From Chaunax sp. Z400 (lineage: Eukaryota > Chordata > Actinopteri > Lophiiformes > Chaunacidae), in the NCBI GenBank assembly GCA_037577475.1, contig CM075192.1:9773908-9837907 (forward strand): a stretch of 64,000 nt of DNA, read 5' to 3'. The position numbers and the translations under genes were made by a program. Position 1 is the first letter of the stretch. Each line of letters begins with the position of its first letter. Positions 13,001-25,200 of this stretch are shown piece after piece. The notes under the pieces were generated by a model that made no database searches, was not told where the DNA came from, and saw nothing but the letters and a program-made list of their open reading frames with translations.

Positions 13001-14283
13001 ACAGGTAAGAAAAAACCCTGCAGAATGATTCATCATTCAAATGAGCCAAAATACAATGTTTTATCCATGCTACATTCACATCCGACCAAAGCTACAACTA
13101 TATGCATACTTCTGTTTGGGAGAAATTTTTTCATTGTCCATGCAGACTTGTCATCTCCTATGACCAGCTGAACTTTGACCTTGTAGCCAGCGCCATAGTC
13201 ATGTATAAGGCTGCTAAGGTCACAGTGGGTCTTTGTGATCCCTGTGCAGCTGCCCACCATGGCCCATTCATCACTGTATCTGAGGACGGAAAACAAACCA
13301 GTCATCAACTGGAAGGAGACAAACTGGTGGATGATGAAAAGTTAAATAAAGATTAGCATTTCAGTGAAAGTCATACTAAACATTCTCTCTGGTAAATTAT
13401 ATGAATCAATGGACAATAATAACATCAACAACAGCAATAATTAATACTACTACTACTGCTATTACTACTACTACTAATAATAAAAAAGAGAATGCTGGGA
13501 AATCTGAATTGTAAAATAATAGGAAGAAGGTAAGCAGGGAACAAATTTCATTAGTGATGTTTTAAAGTTAAACATACTTTGCCATTTGTACATTGTACTG
13601 GTACTTAGAGGGTGTGGCCGAAGGATGTGTCCAAAGTACTATCACCTCCCCATCCAAAATGTCAAGCACAAGGTTTTCAGGCTTAGGGATGTCCATGCCT
13701 GTCATAGAAAAAGAATTCATTATATATTTTTCTTTCATTTCAATCTCTTCAAACAAAGTGTAGTTTTATAGGTGAAAGCTGCAAAAGGAAACATTTATTC
13801 TGTTGTTAATTTCAGACTGTGTGTAAAATAAAAAAAACCTTCTAAGTAAATGATGCAAACGATATCTTTGCTTTGTGTGGTCAAGACGATGTGGTGACAT
13901 TGCAAATCATCTATGGACTCTCTGATCATAATGGCACTATGGGTGAAGTGAACAGAAATGATTATAGCGAAACAGGAACATGTGTGACAAATTGTGAAAA
14001 ATCTCCCTTTTTTCCTCCTGATGCTTTCATGGTGGGAACCATATTGAAAATACAAATTTAGTTTCATCATGACAAATAAACAGGTTCCTGAATTACTGTA
14101 TTCCTTGACTGTAAACAAAAACAATGGCAAGGAGAAATAGTAAATAATTCAATTAGGGATTAAATAAAATAGATAAAACATTTAAGATAAGATAGAGAGC
14201 AATAAAAGTGGTTAATTACCTGATAGACCGTTCATATGGATAATCAGGAGGACAAGAATTAGTGCCTTATTACTCATATCCAT
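10021..14283 (-). CDS. il10ra: Interleukin-10 receptor subunit alpha (class II cytokine receptor, CRFB7)
   Basis: Ligand-binding chain of the IL-10 receptor, a type I plasma membrane protein acting through JAK/STAT3. Coding exons in transcript order: 14283-14220, 13698-13578, 13279-13110, 12986-12841, 12442-12277, 11288-11170, 10914-10021. All splice phases agree; the product is 559 aa in 7 exons, like human (578 aa). Residues 1-21 form a signal peptide (MDMSNKALILVLLIIHMNGLS). Two fibronectin-type domains run to about 222, with the WTHPS and KYSDEW...GSCTGITKTHCDLSS signatures of class II receptors. The membrane segment is about 224-247. The tail opens TPVLLKSPISGWFP, matching the human PVLLFKKPSPF stretch, a box1-like JAK region. 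Three acidic DSG motifs follow (323, 346, 382), as in the human tail, then Tyr-413 (YRSQ, a YxxQ STAT3 motif) and Gly-Tyr-448. The ATG was chosen because it gives the signal peptide. The gene is divergent from tmprss13. Confidence 0.93.
11700..12150. repeat. Degraded dispersed repeat in il10ra intron 5
   Basis: Text such as 'TTCATGGATTTGGGGAAGA', 'AAGGACTGTTGGGTCTTGGC' and the end 'AGAGATATCCAATCTATTGAG' resembles a widespread fish repeat whose intact copies end in CTTGGCGGAGGTATGCGCTC. This copy is old, and its limits are estimates. Confidence 0.45.
13441..13483. repeat. (ACT)n/(AAT)n microsatellite in il10ra intron 2
   Basis: A short run of ACT trinucleotides turning into AAT units, inside the intron between the first and second extracellular exons. 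Confidence 0.85.
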
Positions 14284-14589
14284 GTCTGGTGTTGGGAGAG
14301 GTATATTCAGTCATAATCTACACAGTGTCCACCAATAAACGTCCTTATTCCATTCATCAGTGAGGAAAACTCGACTGCATAAACATCTTTTCTCTTCAGC
14401 AAATCCGCTACGTTTTCTATTAACAGGACGATGTTGAAGTATGTTGACAAAAGTGAAGCAGTTGCTCTCTCATCGATGTGGTGACGATTCATGTGTAGGA
14501 GGAAGAAGAAGTGTGTTTCTCTCTGTATGATTTAATTTACATATTCCCCAGATACCTTCCTCTCTTTGTCTCTAGTCCCTCTCAGATGA

Positions 14590-14650
14590 TGCGTTTCCTG
14601 TTGCAACTTCATCGGTGACGCAGCTGGTAGTTTCATTTCTTTTTCTCATG
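14590..14650 (-). promoter_or_regulatory. Candidate myeloid-type il10ra promoter motifs
   Basis: Read on the minus strand, 14648-14630 contains GAAAAAGAAATGAAACT, which includes the IRF pattern GAAANNGAAA. About 35 bp further upstream for other factors, 14604-14592 reads GTTGCAACAGGAAAC, with a C/EBP-like TTGCAAC and an ETS-like GGAA. The cluster is about 310-365 bp upstream of the il10ra ATG. Motif matching by eye only; the transcription start is unknown. Confidence 0.3.
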
Positions 14651-15073
14651 TCCCACCAAGCATTTTCCTTCCTCTTTTTTCTTTTTCTTTTCCCCTTTCC
14701 ACACTCTCGGTTGGTTCATGATGTACAGTGAACAGTTTCTGAGAGCTGTAACAAAAAAAACAAAACAAAAAAACAAAAGTTGGACATTACACAGCTCAGA
14801 GGCAAGAGAAAGGAAACATTCAGAGACTTCCAGTTTCCTTAATTGCATGGAGTAGTTTGATAAGAGGGGAATTCTGCTGTTTTTAAGGATCTATTTTAAT
14901 TCATAGTTTTCATGATGTGAAAGATACAATTAAAACCTCCCTGGGCTTTGTTTGCTATCTTTCATGGTGCAGTGTGTCTTTTAAACAGGATAGCTGCAAT
15001 GGAAGTGGATTTGCAAATAGCACTGGTAAAGCAGGCAGTGAGACGGATTTGGAAAGATTAAATGCACATTAAT

Positions 15074-15538
15074 TATCCATCCATCCATTTTCTGTACAGT
15101 AGCTGCTTAACCTGTGCAGGGTTCCGAGGGGCCTGGAGCCTATCCCAGGGCGAGAGGCGGCCAGTTCATCACAGGGCAAACACATAGAAAGACAAACAAT
15201 CACACTCACATTCACACCTACGGGAAATTAAATTAAATCAATTAATCAGATCAAATTGTTGACTGACTATGAGTCCTCAGGTGGATTTGAACCCAGAGCC
15301 TTCTTGCTGTAGGGCAACAGTGCTTTTTTTCCCTCTTTTATTATCAAGAATAGGATTTTTATTTGTTTTTAAGTGCACGGTATTTACAAGTGGTATAATT
15401 GCATAAACAAAAAAGATTTTTTTCACGTCAACAAAATATAACAAAAAGCTCAGCATTAACAAAAACACAAATTAGGTCACTTACATCTTGTTTAAACTAA
15501 ATCTAGAAAAGTGCTACCCAATACGCCACCATGCTGCC
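15074..15538 (-). repeat. Teleost dispersed repeat, copy 1, split by an insertion
   Basis: Begins ATCCATCCATCCATTTTCTG and contains CCTGGAGCCTATCCCAGGGC and CAGTTCATCACAGGGCAAAC, the hallmark text of an abundant fish repeat. It runs opposite to the copy at 35452-35784. Both share GGGTTCAAATCCACCTGAGG when read in the same direction. Positions 15325-15509 are foreign and are listed separately. The family name is not certain from memory. Confidence 0.8.
15325..15509 (-). mobile_element. Probable retroposed 3' UTR fragment nested in the repeat
   Basis: This about 185-bp block interrupts the dispersed repeat and is flanked by the direct duplication AGTGCT (15319-15324 and 15510-15515). On the minus strand it ends AATAAAAGAGGG followed by seven A, that is, a polyadenylation signal and a short A tail, as expected for LINE-mediated retroposition of an mRNA 3' end. 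The parent transcript is not recognised. The duplication is short (6 bp), so a chance match is not excluded. Confidence 0.55.
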
Positions 15539-16762
15539 ACTTTATTTAAGGGATCATTTTAATAAATATGTTTATGACAGGCAAAATAAACAAAAAGTAA
15601 GCCTTGACTTGATTAATGACACACTTAAGTCATGATTTATCTGCATGAAGGACATATTTCCTTTTATGTAGAGCTTAGTAATGTCTCAGAAGTAAGTTAA
15701 AAAAAACTCATATGATATAGAGAGAGCCAAGCTCTTTACAAAAACTAATCAGCTACATGAAATATCTGTCTCTATCTGTCTCTCACTCACAAACCAACTG
15801 TGGGACAATAGCTCCACACCTCATCTTACTCACTTAAAGTTCAACTTCTGGTCAGTAATCACTTTTGCACATATTGTTAGCTTGGTTATTGTGTGTGAAT
15901 ATAAGATACTTATGAGTGTCTTTTGTCATGGTTCCTGGAAGCAGTTTGCAAATGTATTTGACATCTTTATCCAAAGTGACTTACACTGACATTGAACCAA
16001 AAACATAGTGTGAAAACGTACGTAAAATTTTAACATATACTTTTAGGGTTTCCTCCTGCATCCACTTGATACTGCTCTGTAATGAAAGGGAAATACCATG
16101 ATGGCTTTATAACACAGTCGCTCTAAAACTAATCGGTTGCTAATGTTGAATCATCACCAACTATCTCTCTTGTCTCGTGTGTTTACATTACATCACTGTC
16201 AGCACCCAGGGTTTTCTCATGACCCTGTTTGGTTGCTAAATATGTCCTCTTCAGGAAATTTGCTTCATTATGAAAAGGCCAAACTCTTCCTGCTTGCACA
16301 AAAACCTGATGTTTAGAATGAGCCCCACTGAAGCTCCATGGATACGTTGTTAGCATACACATAGCACAGGCCTCAATACCAGTATAACTACTCTGACGAA
16401 TGAGAATGAGGATAAGATCTTTTAGGTGATCTTTTGTTTTACTTTGTTCACACTCTCATCAATGTGTCAGTAGAATAATTCGAAAAATATGATGACAGTA
16501 ATGGGAAAGCGATTTCCTCTCAGTCGTAGCCAAATATGTGACCTCAGTTTCTTTTTCTCACCTTTTAAGGTTTAGTTCCTCGAAAATACAAAAATACTGA
16601 TCAGGAACCTGCGTTTCAGTATTTAGTGTTTTAGTGTTTCGGTTGCTGCCTTGCAGGCCAACAAAGGACTTCTGATAAATCTGAGCTGTTGGAGTTGCAT
16701 TTAAATGAGGTCATAAGAGGGAGGGGCCAGTGGTTACATGTGCATTAATATTGTATATAATT

Positions 16763-16885
16763 ACAACAACAACAACAATAATAATAATAACAATAATAAT
16801 AGCAACAATAATAATATTATAATATATATATTATAATTATAATTATAATTATAATTATAATAATTATAGTATTATAGTTCAACAA
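16763..16885. repeat. AT-rich compound microsatellite (AAC/AAT then TAATTA)
   Basis: A run of AAC and AAT triplets changes at about 16815 into repeats of ATTATA/TAATTA that are self-complementary and could extrude as a hairpin. Non-coding. Confidence 0.9.
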
Positions 16886-19282
16886 CAATTCAGAGTCCAA
16901 AATAACTAGGATTACAAACATTATTGGGTGATAATGTACTGGGGCCACAGAGGTTAGTAGTAGTAACAGTAGTTATAATATAATAGTAGTAGGTAGTTAT
17001 AATAACCAGTGATTTGGGGTCATTTCATCTCATGACATCCGTTTTTGATATCGGCGTTTGGGCTGTGTACTTCCTGCTTTAACTGGCTTATCTTTTCCTC
17101 TCAAAGAAGAGGAATCTTGCCTCTCTGGTTCCCTGAGTCACCATAAAACAGATCAAACAGGCGGCTCTGTTTTTCACAGCTTCTGCAGCAGGCTCACGCC
17201 AAAGGCAGGAAACACCGTGCGCATGCCAAGTGGAGCTGCCCAGCGGTATCTGATCATCCCAAGAAGTGACAAGACTACTGTTGGCCTGTGTAGTTGCCAA
17301 GTTGATTCTGGTGGAGTTTTAAAAATGATTTGAAAAGAAGCTGACCAGCTTAATTTAAAAAAATATAGTTTAATTTAGTTGTTTATTACATTGATTGTTA
17401 AAATTGTACAATAATGTTAGCTTGTTAAAAACAAAACATAAAAAAACAAAATTAAATACAAAGGCAATATATTTAATAATTTATCTAATTATATTCATTG
17501 TTAATTGTACATATATTCTTATTATTATATTAATATACATCGATAACAGGTTTCAAACAAGTTGAGCCAGGGGTCGGGCTTTCACACATTTCACATGTAA
17601 ACAGGTTGTACTAGGATATCAATACATGTGCTCTGGAACTTTTGCACAATTGGCCTTTTACATGTATTCAGAACCAATTCAGTAGAGAAAGACGTCCCCC
17701 TTAACAGTACCAGCAGGCTAAATAGTCCCTGATAAGTATATTTCAATCTGACGGACAAGTGAATGCCATAAAGATGACTGTTAATGGCATCAGATGATGT
17801 AATGATTAGTCTGTCAGACAGTCTTTGGCATTTAGACTCTTCAGGGACTTATGATTGACGAGCATCTGCCTTGAGCAGCAGCAAGATATATGTCCCCATG
17901 GAGTACAGACACTGGTGGTGGTGGCTGATGACTCTGCTGAGACTGATAAGGTGGAAGAGGCTGATGAAATGATTAAGTTGCTGAATCTGTGAAGACTGGG
18001 AGGTGATCGGGATGTGGACGGTGTGCATAACAACAGTGTGAATGAACTAGAGGTACAGAGAGAATCATACAGTATTTAAAAAGACAACAGTAAGATGGTA
18101 GGCTAACAATGGAGGTGCGACACTATGCTATTATTGAATAGATGTGACAAGCTGAGGAGAGCAGCTGATATCTCAGTTCACAGCCCCTGACAATGACAGC
18201 AGGAACTTAAGACTGAGAAGTGTGAATGAAATAAACTATAGCTTAAGTTTGCAAAGGAATCGTCTTCCTGACTGAAATTTTGCCAGAGCTTCATTTGTCC
18301 GGTTGAAAGATGCACGAAGCTCATACATTACAATAAGTATACTGTAACAATTTAATACTGTAAGTGGAAATCTTACAAAAGAGGACGAAGCACAGAGTTA
18401 GCCATGTGGGATCTTTGGTGCCTGACAAGTATTGTTCAGCCAGACATTATGCTAATAGACAAGGAACAAAACATGACAGTGGTGATAGAGGTAGAAGGTC
18501 TCGGGTGACAGAAACTTTAAAAGGGGGATATGTGTAACTGGAGAAACATTAGGATTTGAAAGAGGAACTAGGGGGCATTTGGAAAGTGAATGCTAAAGTG
18601 AACACAGAGATTGGAAAAGAAAACAGAGGAATGTAACTCTGAAAGTTTCCAGAAACCATATTTGAGGACAACATGTAGAAATTCACTGCTGTAGGAAACA
18701 TTTATACACAGTCATTAATCACCATAATTATTTCCTGGTTTGACGTTGAGGCAGTTTTCTGCCAGCATTTCCTCATACTGCCAACAAACATAAGATGTCC
18801 TACATTAATCTGGAATTTAACCCTACATAAAAACCATTCAGTTTTTAATTTCTTGTCATTCTCAGTGGGCATGAGGACATTATGGTTCAGGACCCTAACA
18901 GCTCAGCTGGTGTCATTTGAGCCATAAGGACGCTTCATACTGTGAAAAAGTGTACGGTGGCCACAAAACTGGTCCGACAGGTGGAAAACTTGTGCCCTGG
19001 CCACACCTGTTCTTGTGTGCATATTAATGAAGGATCGCGAGAACGATGGAGGCTGGAGATGGGAGGTGTTAGACAGGCACGAAGGCAGACTTACCTCTTG
19101 TTGCTTGGATGAGGGTCAGTGACAATCACACTGGAGTGCTGAAAGGAGAGAAGAAAAGAAGAGTATAGGTGTTTGATGTGACACCGCCATACTCTAGCTG
19201 TAGCTCTGTGACTTAACATTTGGATTTGAAGAAGTCCCACCCACCTGCTCACATCTCCACCGTCCACTCTGACCCGAGTCTA

Positions 19283-22200
19283 ATGGAAAAGCATGACCTG
19301 GTAGGTTCTTCCTTTGTCTTTAATGAACAAAAGCCCCGTCTTCTTGCTAAAGTGTGTCTCTTATCCTCTCCTCTGACTCAGCCTTCCTCCAATCAACAGT
19401 CAAACTTGCTCCTTAATCAATACTCATCCGTCACTCAGACTCTGAGTGGTGGTTCTGTTCATTATACCATCATTATATCTGTTCATTGACATCATTTATC
19501 TGCCAGACAGCAGGTAAAAAGGGAGTGTGAATATAGATTTTGCCAAAACTATCTTTTGAAAATGTTTTTTTTTTGTCTATATCCTTAAGTACAACGCTTC
19601 TTCATTTTGCTTGATATTCTTTAAATTCTAACACTTTTATTTACCATGTACCTTGTATCTAAATAATAAACAGTATCCATCTGAACAATACAAGGTTTTC
19701 TCTGTCTGTCAAGGATCTCTGTCTGTATGTTATATTTATAAAAAAAGAGAAAAGTTTTAGACAGGGTTTCCTTATCCAAATGCAAAGTTTAAGGACACAT
19801 AGAGTCGTATGTTGTGTGGATTACAAACCCCTCTGTGAGAATGTTGTGATTTTGGATACCGAGTACACTTGACTTGGCTAATGATTAGCACATTAAGTAT
19901 TCCATCTGAAACCAGTATGTGGTTGAAATTCAACAGACTGAAAGAGGAATATTTCCGATTTGATAAATCGGCGGTCAAGATCATATCATTGTACGCTCTT
20001 AAGAGATTCAGTGACCTCTCGTGTATCCTCCTTGATTTAAGCACTGCAGACAGATAAACGTTAAATGGCACTACAGTTTTCCGTGTCTATTGTTTAGCTT
20101 TGTAAACATATATTATCATAGTTATTGTTTGAGTGGAACTTTGACCTTTTGAATACCATGTGAATGCCTAAGCCTCCAATGTTTGTTCAGGGTTTTTCAA
20201 TGATAATGGGTTTTACTATGACAATGGTCTTAAGGCAAACTATGCAAGATCACTCAAGGGTACTACTGTATGCTGGAAAATAGCGTGTAGGCATATTTTG
20301 AAACTCAAGCAGCATACAATTAAAATGGTCTTAAGTCCCCCTATAGCTTTCTGAGTGTCTCCTAGAGTGATAAAAGCCCTTCCACAGTGTTGTATAGCGG
20401 AGGGTCACAACAGCTGTCTCTGCACAAGGGACCAATTGTGAGAATACTCCTCAAATTATCCAGACTAATATGAATGTTTTGAAAAGGCAGTAAGAGACAC
20501 CAACCCCATAATATTTGTGTCTAAATTTCTTATTGCAGGGTGGTGTACATGTCAATAGGCAGCTTCTGACTGCATTACAATAACTGAAAAAAACAATTAC
20601 AAAAGAAAAAAATCCTCCATAACTAGGCTACCAAAAACAGACTACTTCACATAATCTTATTTTCTTTCTCTTTTGATTTTTAAGACTAACACAAGCAACC
20701 TGCACAATCTATGTGTAAATACTTACAGTATGTGATACTGCGAACAAGTGTTCTGGTCACATTGTGCCTAAACAGGTTTTGTCACATATCTTTCTCAGGA
20801 ATGCTCATGTCTCGACTTAAACCTTCCCAAGTTGCATTCCACACAGCACCATGAATGTATTAACTCTGCCAAAAGTATCAACCATCCAATCAACGACAGC
20901 AACAGAAGCTTATTCAGCACTCGCTTACTTGCTCTCCTTGATCTTTCCTATTGTTGGTTGTACAAGTGTCAAGACTTCCTATTGGCTGAAGTTCAACTAT
21001 ATTCAGGGAAACAGGAAATGTAGATTGAACAATGAAACAGTGTGGAATAAAATAAAATAAAAAAACGTTTTGCAAGCAGTAGAAAAAACAGATACAGACA
21101 GGTGCATACTGGCAGTCGTACAGGCTGTTGTTTATCCAGTCATAGGGTTTGACTAAGCAAATGATGTGTTACTTTAACTTTAGCTAACTGGATAGAAGCA
21201 CTATCAAAATCTGAGGATTTGCCCTATAGTAGCCTTCCGTCACCCTATTACTCAAAAACAGAGCAGAGGAGATAGTGTGAATGGAAAAAATCAACTTACT
21301 GTTAAACTGGGCTAAATGTGGACTTAATTGTAGGCTTGATAAAAGTGATTGAAAGGCGGACATTGGGCAACATGCTCGATCTTGGCAGCCAAAAATATGC
21401 AGGTGATTTCCCTGCCTATCTATTTTCTGTCTAGTCATACTATCATGCCCTTTAGATAAAGCAGGAAGTCTTGTTTCCAAGGGTAACAGAAGACACCATA
21501 ATGGAAAAAAAGACTTTGAATCACAAGGTGTGTAATTACAATCAGGAGTTTTTTTTCATAGAGCTCATAATGACATCTTGAAAGTTATGTACTTTACTTG
21601 TCTGTTCTATATTTCCCTCTCAGAATGATCCCCCTCCTCCTTACTACTCCAGTGATCTAGACATCGATCCCCCCCTCAAGCCCTACAAGGGGGAGGTGTA
21701 TGTCGTGGGTCTAGGTCCGCACTACATCCCCCAGTATTCACCGTCAGTGGTTGGTCCCGAAACACAGTTAAGCAAACGTGAGTGCTATCCTCAGATCCCA
21801 TATTTTCCACAGAATAGAGTGGGTGCATGCGCACGAACAAAACAAACAGTCACATTAATGAGTATTTATGCATGTTTGTTTGTGTCTTGTCTGTCCAGCC
21901 CCCAGCAGTGAGAAGAGGAGATGCTGCAAGAGTAATGCCCGGTGTTACGGAGGGTCAGGGGGAGTCTTACTGGTGCTTGCTCTGCTGGCACTGGCCATCT
22001 GGCTTGGATGTATGCTGTGTTTATTTATTCTGCTTTTATAATTCATTTAGGACTTTTGTAACTGCATGTCAAGTATAATATGTTCGTGATAAGCTTATGT
22101 TTGTGTTTTTTACCCTAGTGGTTCTGATTACACTGGATTTTTTTTGTAATAAGGCGTAATTTTATGAGGGATTGTAAGGTGGATAAAAATGACAATCTAA

Positions 22201-25200
22201 CAATATTGTCACACTCTACTTACCCACACTAAACCCTTCCCACTCTGTCCCAACAACAGTTCGTTTTGGCACTCAGTTGGTGAAAGTAACAATACCCGAC
22301 AATAACGATGGTGATGATGATCACATGAAGGAAACTCCTCCCTTGGGAAACAATAGCAGCTGCCACAACGCTGTCCAGTGTGATGGAAATATAGACTGCC
22401 CTCTTGGCACTGATGAAGAAAACTGTGGTGAGTAGACACACACATAAAGACTTTACCAGAACCACACAAAAACAAGGATGGATATAAAAAGGATACTTGA
22501 AAGTCAAAAGGAGACCCTCAAAATGAAAACCAGGCTAGAGGATCTTCATGTTGTCTTCTCATATGTAGGTTTGGTCATAGAGATTCCACTGGCAAGTGTA
22601 CCTTATGTAGTGTCAATGAATGTTAAGTCTACACTCATAATATCATCAGTAATTTCATTTATGCAGTAGTTTTAAAGCAAGAGGTACAAAGATAATTTCA
22701 TCAGACAGAACAAGATTTAATTTTGTGAAAAGTTTGGACATCACTATCAGGGTTCAATCCCATTTCCAGAAAAGTTTGTACACTGTGTAAAATATAAATA
22801 GAAACAGAATGCGATAATTTGCAAAACATTGAAACCCCATATTTAATTGAAAATAGGACAAAGACAACATATCAAATGTTGAATATGAGAAATTTCATTG
22901 TTTTTTGAAAATGATGTGCCCATTTTGAATTTGATGCCAGCAAACACGTTTCAACATTTGAAATGTTGTCTTTGTGCTGTTTTCAATTACATATGCGGTT
23001 TCAATGATTTGCAAATCATTGCATACTGTTTTTATTTAGATTTTACACAACGTCCCAACATTTTTGGAAACAGGGTTGTATATTATATGATATGAATCCA
23101 AGTGCACAGTGTAGTTGCAACAGCAGCAGCACACATTCCTGTTACAGTGTAAAACATAACCCAGTGAAGAGACACCCTCTACGCTCCCTAAGTCTTTTGT
23201 CCTCCTTGTTTTCCCTAGTGAGGTTCAGCAGCACTGGTCTGCAGGTTAAAACAGATCAAGATCACCGCTACCTACCAGTGTGCTACCATGGCTGGAACCA
23301 GAGCTACGCCGACAAGACCTGCGCTCAGCTGGGATTCCAAGAGTAAACAATCATTAGTCTTACTCAACTATACTTTTGCCAAAGCTAATCTGACCTGAGG
23401 TTGGTAAACCACAAAGTTACAATAGTTTTGGAGCTGTAGCTCTGAATATTGAAAACCATTGTGGATCAACTCCCCAACATCAGAGTATGTATTGCTGCTC
23501 ATTCTCCATCATGGTTTCAGAGCAACCATGAAGAGGTGATTTAACAAGTCATTTTGAAAAAAAACGTTTTTAACAGCAGTTAGCAAATGTGATGGCTTCT
23601 ATCTCCAACCTGTAATTTACCCACTGAGATCCATTTAATTTCTCCTCACTGGCTGCTGTGTGGTGAGGGCTGAATCAATTTTTCTCGGGTCTCTGCGGTG
23701 TCTCAGTGTGACAGAACCAGAATAACTTTTTTTAATCAGGCATTGTTTCAATAAAATGGTCTTTGTGTGTGCAAGTCTTCTGAACTACTACTACTCTCTT
23801 TCTCCAGGTCCAATTCCACCAAACCAATTACAGTTGAAGAGGAGTCCATTGGTTTAATACTGACTGAAAAATCCTCTCCGTTTATCCAGGGCATTTTAGA
23901 AGTCAGGTACAATCTTGTCCATTTTCAACAAAACCGCAGTAAGGTGCATATTGTTTTTTCTGTATTTTCTCACGTTAACTGATTTTTCTCATTGTGGCTT
24001 TACATAGTTCTTCCTGTCCAGACAAGAAGATTGTCTCCCTCCGGTGTGTGGGTAAGGAGTCTCCATCTGTTAAGAAAGTTCTGTGTCACACACAGATGCT
24101 CCACTAGCACTCTCTCCCTCTAAATTAAAGTACCTCACATTGTGTCTTGTTTCTAGACTGCGGTCGGCAGCAGTCTACATCCAAGATTGTTGGGGGCATG
24201 ACTGCACCGGTTGGTCGTTGGCCGTGGCAGGTGTCGATCCAACGTGGAGGAAGCCATTACTGTGGAGGAATCCTGATCTCTCATTATTTTGTACTGAGTG
24301 CTGCCCACTGCTTCCAAGGGTGACTAACAAAGCAATCATGTACTTCAGGTTTCAGTGTTCTCTAAAGAACCAATTACAATATATTTTTTTTACTACAACC
24401 TCCGGGTAGACCCCTGCTCAAGTATCTAACGTACAACTTAGTTTAAGTTAAGTAAGTGTCTACATCTCATTCATCTATTATGCATGTTTGATGCTTGTCT
24501 TATATACTGAGGAACAGTAAAAACGTATAATTTTGTAGGATTTGACACAGCTTTATTCACACTTTAACGGTACAGAAAAATCACTTCTGTACAAATTGTT
24601 GGTTGTTGCCTTAGTGTTTACAAGTCAAAAAATGTGAATGGTGATACAGAAAACAAGAACAGTCAGTACTGCATGTGACCACCTCCAGCATTTATCACTA
24701 CTTTACACCTCCTGAATTGATAAAACAGTTAATCTGGACTTGTGGGATGGCATGCCATTCTTACAGCAGTGCTATGACAAGTTATTCATGTGTTGCTGGA
24801 GCAGGATCTCTCCGTCTCACCCAGTGATCCTGAACCTCGCACAGATGCGCTTATTGGGTTGAGATCTGGTGAATATGCTGGGCAAGGAAGGACAGCGACA
24901 TTGTTCTGGTCCAGGTAGGCTACTCCTGACAGACATGAGCCACATGTGCTCTGGCATTGTCATGCATGAAGGTGATGCCTGATTGCTGTGTCCTGGGAAT
25001 GACATGTGGGCAGGGACCGTATCTCTGTAACGGATAGCTGTCAGTGTACCGTGGATGTGGACAAGGTCAGACCGCCATCCATTAGCAATGGCTCCCCACA
25101 TCATGACACCACCACCAAAACGGTCCACTTCCTGGATGTATGCTGCAGGATAGCGTTCCCCATGGTGACGATTCACACGCCTACGACCATTAGCTCTGTG

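Larger units (their letters stand above)
14284..19282. other. Bidirectional intergenic region between il10ra and tmprss13
   Basis: About 5 kb lies between the two divergent start codons and should hold both promoters. Near il10ra, 14590-14650 contains IRF-, ETS- and C/EBP-like motifs. The middle holds a dispersed repeat with a nested insertion (15074-15538) and an AT-rich microsatellite block near 16.8 kb. From 17.0 to 19.2 kb I see nothing recognisable; the short open frames there lack family motifs and splice partners. Confidence 0.5.

Noticed and set aside
16763..16885. AT-rich palindromic block as a possible replication origin or matrix attachment site
   Set aside because: It is fully explained as a compound microsatellite, and nothing in the sequence supports a specific function.
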